Assembly (NCBI RefSeq): GCF_001434135.1
Contig: NZ_AZEB01000015.1
Span: forward strand, 1-64,000
Length of the DNA: 64,000 nt
Origin: Lentilactobacillus kisonensis DSM 19906 = JCM 15041
GTDB taxonomy: Bacteria > Bacillota > Bacilli > Lactobacillales > Lactobacillaceae
Reading direction: 5' to 3'
The notes under the pieces are model-generated. The model was not told the DNA's origin. It was given only the letters and a program-made list of their open reading frames with translations, and did not search any database. Below are positions 17,024-24,712 of the stretch, one piece after another; positions within the stretch are counted from its first letter, which is position 1; each line of letters starts with the position of its first letter. A program made the translations under genes and the position numbers.

Positions 17024-19286
17024 GAATCACACTCCTAACTTTCTTAGTTGCATTGACGATGTTCCTTAGACTTTCAAATGCTTCGTCTTCAGAACGGGTC
17101 TTTAACCCACAATCAGGATTAATCCAGACCTTTTCGACTGGTAGTTTGGTTACTAATTGTTTGATTAAGTCTTCAACTTCCTGTTCTGATGGGATTCTTG
17201 GCGAGTGAATATCGTAGACGCCAGGGCCGACTTCCGTTTGAAAGTTGGCGGCTACCAGTTGGTCAATCAAGGTGAAATCAGCTCGGGAAGCTTCAAATGA
17301 GATAACGTCTGCGTCCAGGGCATCAATGGCCTTAATAATGTCACCGAATTCGCTATAACACATATGGGTATGAATCTGGGTGCTTGGCTGAACCTTGCTG
17401 TGAACGAGTCGGAAGGCTGGAACTGCCCAATCCAAGTACTCTGAATACCAATTGGATTTTCGCAGTGGCAAGTTTTCCCGAAGTGCCGGTTCGTCAATTT
17501 GAATAATTTTGATGTCGTTCTTTTCCAGGTCAAGAACTTCATCTTGAAGGGCTAAGGCAATTTGAGTAACGGATTCCTTGGGCGTCACGTCTTCTCGGGG
17601 GAATGACCAGTTAAAAATGGTTACCGGTCCGGTTAACATGCCCTTCACGGGTTTATCAGTGAGGTTCTTAGCGAATACGGAAGCCTTTACGGTAATTGGC
17701 GCTGTTCGGTTGATATCGCCCCAAATAATTGGCGGCTTTACACCACGAGTTCCATATGATTGAACCCAGCCATTTTGGGTGAAGACAAAGCCGTCAAGTT
17801 TCTCACCAAAGTATTCGACCATGTCGTTACGTTCATATTCACCGTGAACCAGGACATCTAAGCCGAGATCCTCTTGAATTTTGATGATTCGGCGGATTTT
17901 ATCTTCATTGAATTGATCATATTCTTCACGGGTAATTTCACCCTTACGAAGTTTAGACCGGTTTTGACGGACATCCTTAGTCTGAGGGAAAGAGCCAATT
18001 GTCGTTGTTGGCAAAATTGGTAGGTTGAATTCCTGCTTTTGAATCTTTTCCCGTTCGCTTCGTATAGGCAGCCGAGTGTAGTCAGCATCGGTTAATTTGG
18101 CAATGCGATCGTGGACCGTCTGCTTGTAAGGATGTTTCACGTTCTTAAAGAGGGCGTCGTTCTTTGCCAAAGCAGCCTGACCAGCTGTTTCGTCGTGATA
18201 AATACTATCAAGCTCCTTAACCTCAGCCAATTTTTCAATCGCAAACGCTAAGTGCTGTTTAACGTCTGAAGGTAATTTAGTTTCATCGGCGGCGCTATAG
18301 GGGACGTGTAGTAGGGATGCGGAGGTGCTCAAGACAATCTTAGCATCCGTATTGAGTTGATTGAGAAAGGCAAGCGTCGTGGCGTAGTGGTTGCGCCAGA
18401 TGTTTTTACCATTGACAATCCCGGCAAATAGGATTTTATCAGCTGGGAAGCCATTTTGGTTAACTAATTGCGCATTGTATTTGCCTTCAACGAAATCAAG
18501 GCCAATACCATCGAAGTCTAAGCTAGTAACGTCATTGTAGATATCACGAATGTCACCAAAATAGTTTTGAAGTAATACTTTGACGGATCCCTTAGTGGCT
18601 AAGATACCCTGATATAACTTGTCGAATAAGTTCTTATCTGCGGAATCAACGTCAAAACTAAGGGCGGGTTCGTCGATTTGGAGCCATTGAACGCCCTGTT
18701 TGTTTAATCGCTGAAGGACTTGCGCATATGCGGTTACTAACGCATCTACAAAGTCGGCTGGTTTCGTGCTATCAATGAAGCGGCTCAACTTAAGCAACGT
18801 GTATGGGCCAGTAATGACAGACTTAGCGTTAACGCCTTGCTGCAAGGCTTCTTGAATTTCATCGAATAATTTGGTGCCGACTAATTTAACATCCGTGCCC
18901 TTTGAAAATTCAGGGACAATGTAATGGTAGTTAGTGTTGAACCATTTTTTCATTGGTAAAGCTTTGACCGTTTCGGTTCCCTGTTGAAAACCGCGTGCTT
19001 GAGCGAAATACTCGTCAAGTGGTGATAAGTTGAGTTGTTTGTATCGCTTTGGGACAATATTTAGCAGGTTGGCGGTATCTAAGACACCATCAAAAAATGA
19101 AAAGTCACCAACGGGAATGAGGTCAATGCCAGCATCCTTTTGAGCTTGCCAGTGATTGGCTTTGATTGTAGCTGCTGTGTTTAAAAGTTCATCCTGATCA
19201 ATTTTATTCTTCCAATAATGTTCTGTAGCAAACTTTAATTCACGATGGTGACCAATTCGTGGAAATCCAATAATAGTTGTTGTCAT
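17001..19286 (-). CDS. metE: Cobalamin-independent methionine synthase
   Basis: Transfers the methyl group of 5-methyl-THF-polyglutamate to homocysteine. At 761 residues it has the normal two-barrel length. Zinc ligands are visible in the C-terminal barrel: IHTHMCYSEF (His and Cys), SFEASRAD (Glu) and WINPDCGLKTR (Cys). The substrate loop IIQIDEPALRE is intact. GGGAGGG precedes the ATG. It lies 160 nt downstream of luxS with only a decayed palindromic element between them, so read-through from the T-box promoter is likely; a local promoter is not obvious. Confidence 0.95.
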   Translation of the reverse strand: MTTTIIGFPRIGHHRELKFATEHYWKNKIDQDELLNTAATIKANHWQAQKDAGIDLIPVGDFSFFDGVLDTANLLNIVPKRYKQLNLSPLDEYFAQARGFQQGTETVKALPMKKWFNTNYHYIVPEFSKGTDVKLVGTKLFDEIQEALQQGVNAKSVITGPYTLLKLSRFIDSTKPADFVDALVTAYAQVLQRLNKQGVQWLQIDEPALSFDVDSADKNLFDKLYQGILATKGSVKVLLQNYFGDIRDIYNDVTSLDFDGIGLDFVEGKYNAQLVNQNGFPADKILFAGIVNGKNIWRNHYATTLAFLNQLNTDAKIVLSTSASLLHVPYSAADETKLPSDVKQHLAFAIEKLAEVKELDSIYHDETAGQAALAKNDALFKNVKHPYKQTVHDRIAKLTDADYTRLPIRSEREKIQKQEFNLPILPTTTIGSFPQTKDVRQNRSKLRKGEITREEYDQFNEDKIRRIIKIQEDLGLDVLVHGEYERNDMVEYFGEKLDGFVFTQNGWVQSYGTRGVKPPIIWGDINRTAPITVKASVFAKNLTDKPVKGMLTGPVTIFNWSFPREDVTPKESVTQIALALQDEVLDLEKNDIKIIQIDEPALRENLPLRKSNWYSEYLDWAVPAFRLVHSKVQPSTQIHTHMCYSEFGDIIKAIDALDADVISFEASRADFTLIDQLVAANFQTEVGPGVYDIHSPRIPSEQEVEDLIKQLVTKLPVEKVWINPDCGLKTRSEDEAFESLRNIVNATKKVRSVIHEPNSVV

Positions 19287-19317
19287 ATAAAACCCTCCCT
19301 GTGTTATTAACTGCCCT

Positions 19318-19425
19318 GCGACGCGTACTTTTTAAAACAGTGCAACGAAGCAGAAACCTATGTACAACCACCTTTGGCAACGATTTCCCAATGGATTAAC
19401 TTGCCAAGGCGGTTTATGTGCGAGT
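19318..19425. repeat. Decayed palindromic element between luxS and metE
   Basis: Recognisable pieces: GCAACGAAGCAGAAACC at one end, an imperfect CTTTGGCAA/TTGCCAAGG stem in the middle and TTATGTGCGAGTTCTTAAAC at the other. It is much more diverged than other copies and lies inside the operon. Confidence 0.4.
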
Positions 19426-19446
19426 TCTTAAACTAGTTTGTTTAAA

Positions 19447-19923
19447 CTAATCTACAACGTTTCTGTTGAACGGATCATCGGAGATTCCTTTTGCAAGAAT
19501 ATCTTTGCTCCATTCCTTTGCTGAGAACAATGAGTGGTCACGGTAGTTGCCGCAGCTGTACTTATCAGTTCCTTGAACGTCTTTCCATTCGATGTCGTTA
19601 GCGATTTCTTCTAAGGAACCCTTCAACGCTTTGGCAACTTCGGTGGTGCTGTGCTCGCCCCAAGTGATCAAGTGAAAACCAGTTCGGCAACCAAATGGTG
19701 AGCAGTCAATCACGCCGTCAAGACGGTCACGAAGCAGGCCGGCTAGTAGATGTTCAATCGTGTGTAAACCGGCAGTTGGGATGGCATTTTGGTTTGGTTG
19801 AACCAAGCGAAGGTCGTAGTTAGAAATCACGTCGCCTTTATTACCAGTCTCCTCTGTAATTAAACGAACGTAGGGTGCTTTAACCTTTGTGTGATCCAAT
19901 GTAAAACTTTCAACTTTTGCCAT
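19447..19923 (-). CDS. luxS: S-ribosylhomocysteine lyase (AI-2 synthase)
   Basis: Cleaves S-ribosylhomocysteine to homocysteine and DPD, the AI-2 precursor, so it feeds MetE. The product has 158 residues. Metal ligands [13 protein letters not shown] (His, His) and the catalytic Cys in FGCRTGFHL are present, as is [17 protein letters not shown] set the start at the ATG of MAKVESF because AAGGAG lies about 13 nt upstream; an ORF extension of 12 codons begins before this site. It is the first gene behind the Met T-box. Confidence 0.95.
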   Translation of the reverse strand: MAKVESFTLDHTKVKAPYVRLITEETGNKGDVISNYDLRLVQPNQNAIPTAGLHTIEHLLAGLLRDRLDGVIDCSPFGCRTGFHLITWGEHSTTEVAKALKGSLEEIANDIEWKDVQGTDKYSCGNYRDHSLFSAKEWSKDILAKGISDDPFNRNVVD

Positions 19924-20016
19924 AATATATCTAATCTCCTTAAAATTTATTTGATGCACTGTTATCTTAACGCCAGCAAGAAATCACGAAAACCCTTCCA
20001 ATGATTTCTTGATAAA

Positions 20017-20312
20017 TAAAAAAACATTCGTCCCTCACACCAGAAAATCTGATTGAGGGGCGAATGTTTCGCTGTACCACCCTGAATTCGTATTATTTTT
20101 GCAAATAATACCTCTGAAAGTACCATGTTCGATACTCGGCGATATAACGGTCGCACCCGACAAATCCAAGCGTTAACTTGAATGCGGCTAATCAGAGTTC
20201 ATATTCACCAGTGGGTAAGCTATCCTTTCGCATCATCCGGATTCTCTTTAAGCTTTATTAGCTGGCTACTCTTCTCTTCAGAGCGTTACTTTTGAACTAG
20301 CATTAAAATTTA
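20017..20312 (-). promoter_or_regulatory. T-box leader, Met specifier
   Basis: Uncharged-tRNA-sensing leader upstream of luxS-metE-metF. Minus strand shows AGGGTGGTACAGCG (20071-20084), the conserved T-box, followed by a terminator hairpin with arms ACATTCGCCCCTCA and TGAGGGACGAATGT (20021-20066) and a T run. The Stem I region contains GGTGAATATGAACTC with an ATG at 20200-20202 in the position expected for the specifier codon, consistent with methionine control. Confidence 0.88.
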
Positions 20313-20318
20313 ATGATA

Positions 20319-20347
20319 ATACTAATCGCAATTTTAATACTTGTCAA
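20319..20347 (-). promoter_or_regulatory. Promoter of the T-box leader
   Basis: Minus-strand TTGACA (20342-20347), 17 nt spacer, TAGTAT (20319-20324). Confidence 0.75.
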
Positions 20348-20372
20348 CTCTTTTAGAGAAATCAATTTGAAA

Positions 20373-20401
20373 TTGCTTTTTATGACGACCTCACGTATAA
20401 T
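20373..20401 (+). promoter_or_regulatory. Promoter of the orphan pyrimidine leader
   Basis: TTGCTT (20373-20378), 17 nt spacer, perfect TATAAT (20396-20401). It is divergent from the T-box promoter. Confidence 0.75.
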
Positions 20402-20410
20402 TACCACTGG

Positions 20411-20526
20411 AAAATCTGTCCTTTAAATAGTCCAGTGAGTCTGTCAAGGAAGCCATTAATGAACATCTTGTTAGCCAGCATCGTCTGGCTGTCGCCCTGT
20501 CATCCTGTTGGAGGGGCGACTTTTTT
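20411..20526 (+). promoter_or_regulatory. Orphan PyrR-type attenuator leader
   Basis: TCCTTTAAATAGTCCAGTG and AGTCTGTCAAGGAAG (20420-20453) match the PyrR-binding loop pattern (UUUAA, GUCC-G-GAG-CU, AAGG enclosed by a UCCUU/AAGGA stem). It is followed by a terminator with arms GTCGCCC (20491-20497) and GGGGCGAC (20513-20520) and six T. No pyrimidine gene follows; the next sequence is palindromic repeats, then the 3' end of cysE on the other strand. Confidence 0.72.
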
Positions 20527-20530
20527 GTAA

Positions 20531-20669
20531 GTGTGTGTAGTAAAGCGGTTAGAAACTGGAACATAAGTCTCCTCTGACAGAAATCCCTGGTTTTGGGGGA
20601 TTTTTGTCAGAGGTGCTTATGTGGAAGTTTCTGCTTTACGGAACACCATTCCACTACATAAACGAGAAC
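20531..20669 (+). repeat. Palindromic intergenic element, copy 4
   Basis: Starts five bases after the T run of the pyrimidine terminator. Helices GTAAAGC/GCTTTAC, AGAAACT/AGTTTCT, ACATAAG/CTTATGT, inner CCTCTGACAGAAATCCC/GGGATTTTTGTCAGAGG. Tail CACCATTCCACTACATAAAC. Confidence 0.88.
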
Positions 20670-20701
20670 CACAAAATAAAATGCAAAAAATCGCTATTAA
20701 A

Positions 20702-20848
20702 CCAAGCTTCTACCTGGTTTCGCACGTTTCCACTATGTTGAAAAGAAGTCAAAAGACCCTGGGTTTGGGATTTTTGAACCGAGTGGCTTAGGTGCAGACT
20801 TCTGCTTTACGGAACACCATTCCACTACATAAACGAGAACCACAAAAT
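20702..20848 (+). repeat. Palindromic element, copy 5, 5' side rearranged
   Basis: The right half is canonical (TGGCTTAGGTGCAGACTTCTGCTTTACGG, quoted in two parts of the family pattern) and ends in the same tail as copy 4. The left half is replaced by a different sequence with CACGTTTCCACTATGTTG, a tail module seen at 24161 and 39009. Confidence 0.6.
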
Positions 20849-20942
20849 CCAAAAAATCACTACTACACCAGGCGCTCCTACGCCAAACTAATCAAAAAGA
20901 CCAGCTACAGGAGGAGATCTAGAAAAGGGAATCCTCATAATA

Positions 20943-20984
20943 TCAACTCCCATTACTCAACTCCCATTACTCAACTCCCATTAC
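20943..20984. repeat. Three tandem 14-bp repeats
   Basis: TCAACTCCCATTAC occurs three times head to tail with no mismatch, just downstream of the cysE stop. No gene covers it; I see no other structure in 20849-21010. Confidence 0.9.
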
Positions 20985-21010
20985 CTCATCAGAATCAGCA
21001 ATCACTTTGA

Positions 21011-21556
21011 TTAATAGTTATGCTTTTTAAAATCGATCTCAACAACCTTATCGACCGGCACCCCCACGATTCTTGCGGGATTACCAACGGCAGTTGTCTT
21101 AGGTGGGACATCGGTTAGGACAATTGCGCCGGCACCGATTTTGCTAAACGCACCAATGGTAATGTTGCCAAGAATTTGGGCGTTTGCGCCAATAAAAGCA
21201 CCGCGTTCAACGTGAGGATGGCGAGGGCCAGCAACGGATTTTCGAGCCCCTAAGGTAACGCCGTGCAGAATGGTGACGTCATCTTCAACCACTGCCGTTG
21301 ACCCAATAACGACGCCAATGCCATGGTCGATAAAGACCCGTTTGCCGATGGTGGCTTCTGGTGAAATTGAAATGCCCGTGCTGTGGGCAGCATGCTGGCT
21401 TAGTAAACTTGCAAACGTAAAGAAGCGCCGAATCACTAAAAAGTGGGCAATCCGATACCAAAATAGGGCGCGAATTCCGGGGTAGGTGAGAATCACTTCT
21501 GATAAATTATGAGCAGCCGGATCACGCTTTAGAATTGAACGCGCCGTTTGAAACAT
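21011..21556 (-). CDS. cysE: Serine O-acetyltransferase
   Basis: Acetylates L-serine with acetyl-CoA to give O-acetylserine for CysK. The 181-residue protein carries the left-handed beta-helix hexapeptide repeats (ISISPEATIGKRVFIDHGIG, VTILHGVTLG, IGANAQILGNITIGAFSKIG) and the conserved HPHVERG and PAHNLSE regions. It is short relative to E. coli CysE, like other firmicute forms. The ATG at 21556 has GGGAGCG upstream and overlaps the end of the ctl gene by 35 bases, so the two are coupled. Confidence 0.92.
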   Translation of the reverse strand: MFQTARSILKRDPAAHNLSEVILTYPGIRALFWYRIAHFLVIRRFFTFASLLSQHAAHSTGISISPEATIGKRVFIDHGIGVVIGSTAVVEDDVTILHGVTLGARKSVAGPRHPHVERGAFIGANAQILGNITIGAFSKIGAGAIVLTDVPPKTTAVGNPARIVGVPVDKVVEIDFKKHNY

Positions 21557-22706
21557 AATGATCGCTCCCTTGCAAGACCCTGAAACCATCTTGTAGATCC
21601 GTTAATAAATCCCTTTTATCTTCAACACCGACAGATAAACGGATGAGTTCGTCTTTGATGCCATTCTTTAGTCGGGTTTCTCGGGGAATTGCGCCGTGGG
21701 TCATTAATGCGGGAATTTCGATAAGACTTTCAAGCGCGCCTAAACTTTCCGCTAACGTAATGACGTGAAGTTGTTCAACAAATTTCTGGGGATCGAGTCC
21801 GGGCTGTAATTCAAACGAAATCATTGCCCCAAAGCCGTTCATTTGCTTCTTAGCAATTTCGTAATCAGGGTTGTTCGGATCACCAGGGTAGTAAATTTTA
21901 CTAACGAGCGGCTCATGATTAAGATAAGCAAAAATGGCTTGGGTGTTCGCTAAGTGGGCACGCATACGAAGTGACAAGGTTTTGATGCCCCGCTGTAGCA
22001 ACCAGCTTTCTTGGGGTGCGAGGATGCCGCCAATGGCATTTTGCAAGTAACCAATTTTTTCACCAAGAGCTTTATCTTTCGTAACAACTAGGCCGGCAAT
22101 AACGTCACTGTGGCCGCCCAAATATTTTGAAGCGCTGTGCAGGACAATATCGACTCCCAGCTCTAAGGGCCGTTGAACGTATGGGGAAGCGAAAGTATTA
22201 TCAATGATGCTTAAAATGCCGTGATCCTTAGCAATGGTCGCGACTGCTTCAATATCAGTTACCCGCAACAATGGGTTGGTTGGCGTTTCCAAGTAAATTG
22301 CCTTGGTTGCCGGGGTAATTGCGGCTTCAACTGCTTGAAGATCGCGAGTATCAACAACGGTAAACGTCATGCCAAATCGTTTTAGAACGGTGTCAATCAA
22401 GCGGAAGGTACCGCCGTAAACGTCATTACCAACAATAAAATGATCCCCGGCAGAAAATAACGAAAAGACCGTATCAATTGCGGCTGATCCAGACGCAAAC
22501 GCGAAACCATCGGTGCCATTTTCTAAATCCGCAATCAGCTTTTCCACCGCTGTTCTGGTTGGATTACCAGAACGGGAGTATTCATATTGGCTTTCACCAA
22601 TCTTATTTTGATGGAATGTCGATGCCATGTAAATTGGGATAGAGGTTGCCCCAGTTGCTGGGTCTTCGCTGATGCCACCGTGTAGTAGTTTTGTATCAAA
22701 TTCCAT
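21522..22706 (-). CDS. Cystathionine gamma-lyase/synthase family enzyme
   Basis: PLP enzyme of 394 residues of the Cys/Met metabolism family. Visible sites: YSRSGNPTR, FASGSAAID, the cofactor Lys in LHSASKYLGGHSDVIAG, and SLGALESLIEIPALMTH. Sequence alone does not separate gamma-lyase, gamma-synthase and beta-lyase. The cysK-ctl-cysE order matches clusters described in other lactobacilli and streptococci, where the middle gene is a cystathionine lyase (ctl); together the three could convert Met-derived homocysteine to Cys. A cystathionine lyase role is therefore the more likely one. Confidence 0.85.
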   Translation of the reverse strand: MEFDTKLLHGGISEDPATGATSIPIYMASTFHQNKIGESQYEYSRSGNPTRTAVEKLIADLENGTDGFAFASGSAAIDTVFSLFSAGDHFIVGNDVYGGTFRLIDTVLKRFGMTFTVVDTRDLQAVEAAITPATKAIYLETPTNPLLRVTDIEAVATIAKDHGILSIIDNTFASPYVQRPLELGVDIVLHSASKYLGGHSDVIAGLVVTKDKALGEKIGYLQNAIGGILAPQESWLLQRGIKTLSLRMRAHLANTQAIFAYLNHEPLVSKIYYPGDPNNPDYEIAKKQMNGFGAMISFELQPGLDPQKFVEQLHVITLAESLGALESLIEIPALMTHGAIPRETRLKNGIKDELIRLSVGVEDKRDLLTDLQDGFRVLQGSDHYVSNGAFNSKA

Positions 22707-22727
22707 AATGATTACCTCACTTAATTT

Positions 22728-23636
22728 TTAGTCGTAAATGTTTTCGCTCAGATAACGTTCGCTGCTGTCTGGAAAGATGGTGACAATGTTGCTATTGGGT
22801 GGCAATGTTTCAGCAACTTTTAAGCTAGCTGCCAAAGCGGCACCACTTGAGCTGCCAACGAATAATCCTTGGGTTCTAGCTAACGCCTTTACCTGTTTAA
22901 AAGCGTCGGCATCCGAAATGGTCAGGGTCTGATCGATGGTGATATCTTTGAAAAATGGTGGTACAAATTCAACGCCAATGCCTTCTGTTCGATGTGGGTG
23001 GGCGGGACCGCCATTCAAGATAGAGCCCTCTGGTTCAACGACGATCGCCTTAGTTGTTGGATCTTGTTCTTTTAAATATTTGGTGACGCCAGCAAATGTG
23101 CCACCACTGCCCGCCCCAGCAATGAAGGCGGTAATTGGTTCGTCGAGGTCAACGATTAGTTCTGGTGCAAGTGTGTGGTAGTAGGCTGCTGGATTCGCCG
23201 GATTTTTAAATTGCATGGGGACATAACTGTTATCGGTGGCGGCGGCAATTTCATTGGCCTTTTTAATTGCCCCTTTGATGCCGAGTTCGCTTGGGGTATT
23301 GATAAGGCGGGCTCCCAGCGCTTTCATCAGTTGCTGTTTTTCGAAACTGAATTTTTCGGGAACAACAAGGATCGTGGGTAAATGATGTTGCTGAGTGGCA
23401 AGGGCGATGCCGATGCCAGTATTGCCTGCGGTTGGTTCAATGATGGTGGTGTCAGCGGTGATTTTACCGCTATCAATGCCGGCTTGAATCATAAACTGCC
23501 CCAAACGATCCTTGACACTGCCACCAGGATTAAACATTTCAAGCTTGGCGTAGATATGGCTGTTATTGGGAATGGTAATTTGTAAATCGATGAGTGGCGT
23601 GTGGCCGATTAGCTGAGAAACTGATTTAATTAACAT
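22728..23636 (-). CDS. cysK: Cysteine synthase / cystathionine beta-synthase-like
   Basis: PLP enzyme of fold-type II, 302 residues. [16 protein letters not shown] holds the cofactor Lys; [11 protein letters not shown] is the substrate loop; [11 protein letters not shown] binds the PLP phosphate. It lacks the haem and CBS domains of eukaryotic CBS, but bacterial homologues in this cluster type can use O-acetylserine with sulfide or homocysteine with serine. It is the first structural gene behind the Cys-rich leader peptide and terminator, which supports cysteine-responsive expression. Confidence 0.9.
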   Translation of the reverse strand: MLIKSVSQLIGHTPLIDLQITIPNNSHIYAKLEMFNPGGSVKDRLGQFMIQAGIDSGKITADTTIIEPTAGNTGIGIALATQQHHLPTILVVPEKFSFEKQQLMKALGARLINTPSELGIKGAIKKANEIAAATDNSYVPMQFKNPANPAAYYHTLAPELIVDLDEPITAFIAGAGSGGTFAGVTKYLKEQDPTTKAIVVEPEGSILNGGPAHPHRTEGIGVEFVPPFFKDITIDQTLTISDADAFKQVKALARTQGLFVGSSSGAALAASLKVAETLPPNSNIVTIFPDSSERYLSENIYD

Positions 23637-23671
23637 GCTGTCATCCTCTTTAAGTTTAAAATCGATAGAAA

Positions 23672-23712
23672 AAGGGTGCGAAAACTCATACTGAATTTTC
23701 GCACCCTTTGTT
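23672..23712 (-). terminator. Attenuator terminator upstream of cysK
   Basis: On the minus strand GGGTGCGAAAA pairs with TTTTCGCACCC around a 10 nt loop, followed by TTTTTC. It sits between the leader peptide and cysK, 36 nt before the cysK start. Confidence 0.88.
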
Positions 23713-23777
23713 TAGTTCATGCCCCTGGCAGGCATTGAACTTTTAAGGTCGTTATGCCTCAAAAAATGTCAATGCTA
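23713..23777 (-). promoter_or_regulatory. Alternative pairings in the cys leader
   Basis: AGTTCA(A)TGCC pairs with GGCATGAACT (23716-23741) just ahead of the terminator. The same TCAATGC can instead pair with GCATTGA that follows the leader stop codon, and AGGCAT with ATGCCT. These exclusive pairings look like an attenuation switch, although I could not resolve which one breaks the terminator stem. Confidence 0.45.
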
Positions 23778-23849
23778 ACAGGCCGAACATCGCAAAAAGC
23801 GCGTTGTTCGACAACAGTTGTTGATTACATTAAACATTACTTGAGTCAT
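23775..23849 (-). CDS. Cysteine-rich leader peptide, 24 residues
   Basis: A small ORF between the promoter at 23878-23906 and the terminator at 23672-23712. GGAGGTG lies 6 nt before its ATG. It starts MTQVMFNVINNCC and ends RFLRCSAC followed by TAG: four TGT codons in 24, two adjacent. A hairpin (CGAAC...GTTCG) overlaps the Cys codons. This is the layout of ribosome-mediated amino-acid attenuation, so ribosome stalling at Cys codons when Cys-tRNA is short would allow read-through into cysK-ctl-cysE. I infer the function; the ORF, its site and the codons are seen directly. Confidence 0.8.
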   Translation of the reverse strand: MTQVMFNVINNCCRTTRFLRCSAC

Positions 23850-23877
23850 AAAGACACCTCCGAAATTTGTTGCCCAT

Positions 23878-23906
23878 AATATACTCAATTGAAACCGGTT
23901 TGTCAA
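23878..23906 (-). promoter_or_regulatory. Promoter of the cys operon
   Basis: Minus-strand TTGACA (23901-23906), 17 nt spacer, TATATT (23878-23883). Transcription would start about 20 nt before the leader peptide. Confidence 0.85.
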
Positions 23907-23918
23907 CTGAAAAAGTAA

Positions 23919-24050
23919 GTGAGCGGAGTAAAGCGGTTAGAGACCGGAGTCTAAGGTGCTTCCGACTTAAACCCCGGGCCTGGGTTTGAGTTGGAAGTAT
24001 CTTAGATGCAGGTCTCTGCTTTACGGAGCAGTCCTAATCTATGTTGCCAG
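23919..24050 (+). repeat. Palindromic intergenic element, copy 6 (class B)
   Basis: GTAAAGC/GCTTTAC, AGAGACC/GGTCTCT, TCTAAG/CTTAGA, inner CTTCCGACTTAAACCC/GGGTTTGAGTTGGAAG around CCGGGCC. Tail GTCCTAATCTATGTTGCCAG leads into copy 7. Confidence 0.9.
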
Positions 24051-24052
24051 GA

Positions 24053-24184
24053 AGTGCGGAGCCAAGCGGTTAGAGACTGGAATCTAAGGTGCTTTCGGCT
24101 TAAACCCCGGGCTTGGGTTTGAGTCGGAAGTATCTTAGATTCCAGTCTCTGCTTGGTGCAGCATGTTTCCACAATGTTGCCAAG
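24053..24184 (+). repeat. Palindromic intergenic element, copy 7 (class B)
   Basis: CCAAGC/GCTTGG, AGAGACT/AGTCTCT, GAATCTAAG/CTTAGATTC. It is tandem to copy 6, and its outermost helix has changed on both sides from the AAAGC type to CCAAGC. Tail GCATGTTTCCACAATGTTGC. Confidence 0.9.
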
Positions 24185-24352
24185 AAAGCAACTCCACGCT
24201 TAAAATTTTTGAAAGTGCCTACTTCCAGACTTCGATTTTTCAAAGCAACCTTAATTTGTGTTTCTAAGAGAAGTAGGAGCTACTAAGACTGGACCTTTTG
24301 TCTGAATCAGCCCTTATTTGATATCATTCATTAAAACAATTTGATAAGCAGA

Positions 24353-24381
24353 TTGACAAATTCTAATCAGAAACTCATAAT
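24353..24381 (+). promoter_or_regulatory. Possible promoter of the FAD oxidase gene
   Basis: TTGACA (24353-24358), 17 nt, CATAAT (24376-24381). The transcript would cross two palindromic elements before the gene at 24713. I see nothing else in 24185-24446. Confidence 0.5.
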
Positions 24382-24446
24382 TATCAGCAAACAGCGAGTG
24401 GGGATTCATATTGGTTTGGTGAGATGCGTATATCTCTGTTATGTAG

Positions 24447-24574
24447 ATTAAACGTGCTCAGACGAGCAACAATCTGCGTGTAATCACCTCTGAGAAAAAT
24501 TCCAACTCCGGGAATTTCCCTCAGAGGAGACTTACACTCCGATTGCTAACCGCTCGTATTCGCACTCTAACGTG
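24447..24574 (-). repeat. Palindromic intergenic element, copy 8
   Basis: Minus-strand AGTGCGAAT, then ACGAGC/GCTCGT, AGCAATC/GATTGTT, GTGTAAG/ATTACAC and an inner CCTCTGAG/CTCAGAGG stem. The outermost helix is of a third type (ACGAGC). Confidence 0.85.
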
Positions 24575-24690
24575 CTCAACCCATCAGTTCTCTGTACCTA
24601 ACTGAAAATAACCACTGAACGGAAAATCATCGTTCAATGACTATTTACCAGTTAGGCTCCGAGAACTCCCGATGGGAATTCGCACTCTAT
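24570..24690 (-). repeat. Divergent palindromic element, copy 9
   Basis: Minus-strand AGTGCGAAT, then CCCATC/GATGGG, AGTTCTC/GAGAACT, CCTAACTG/CAGTTAGG and TGAACG/CGTTCA. The helix order and the GGAG joint agree with the family, but almost every helix base differs from other copies. It ends about 20 nt before the FAD oxidase start. Confidence 0.75.
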
Positions 24691-24712
24691 AAAAAAGAAA
24701 GTTGGCGACGGG

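Noticed and set aside
19962-20156. 64-codon ORF upstream of luxS
   Set aside because: It lies entirely in the T-box leader and terminator and has no family similarity.
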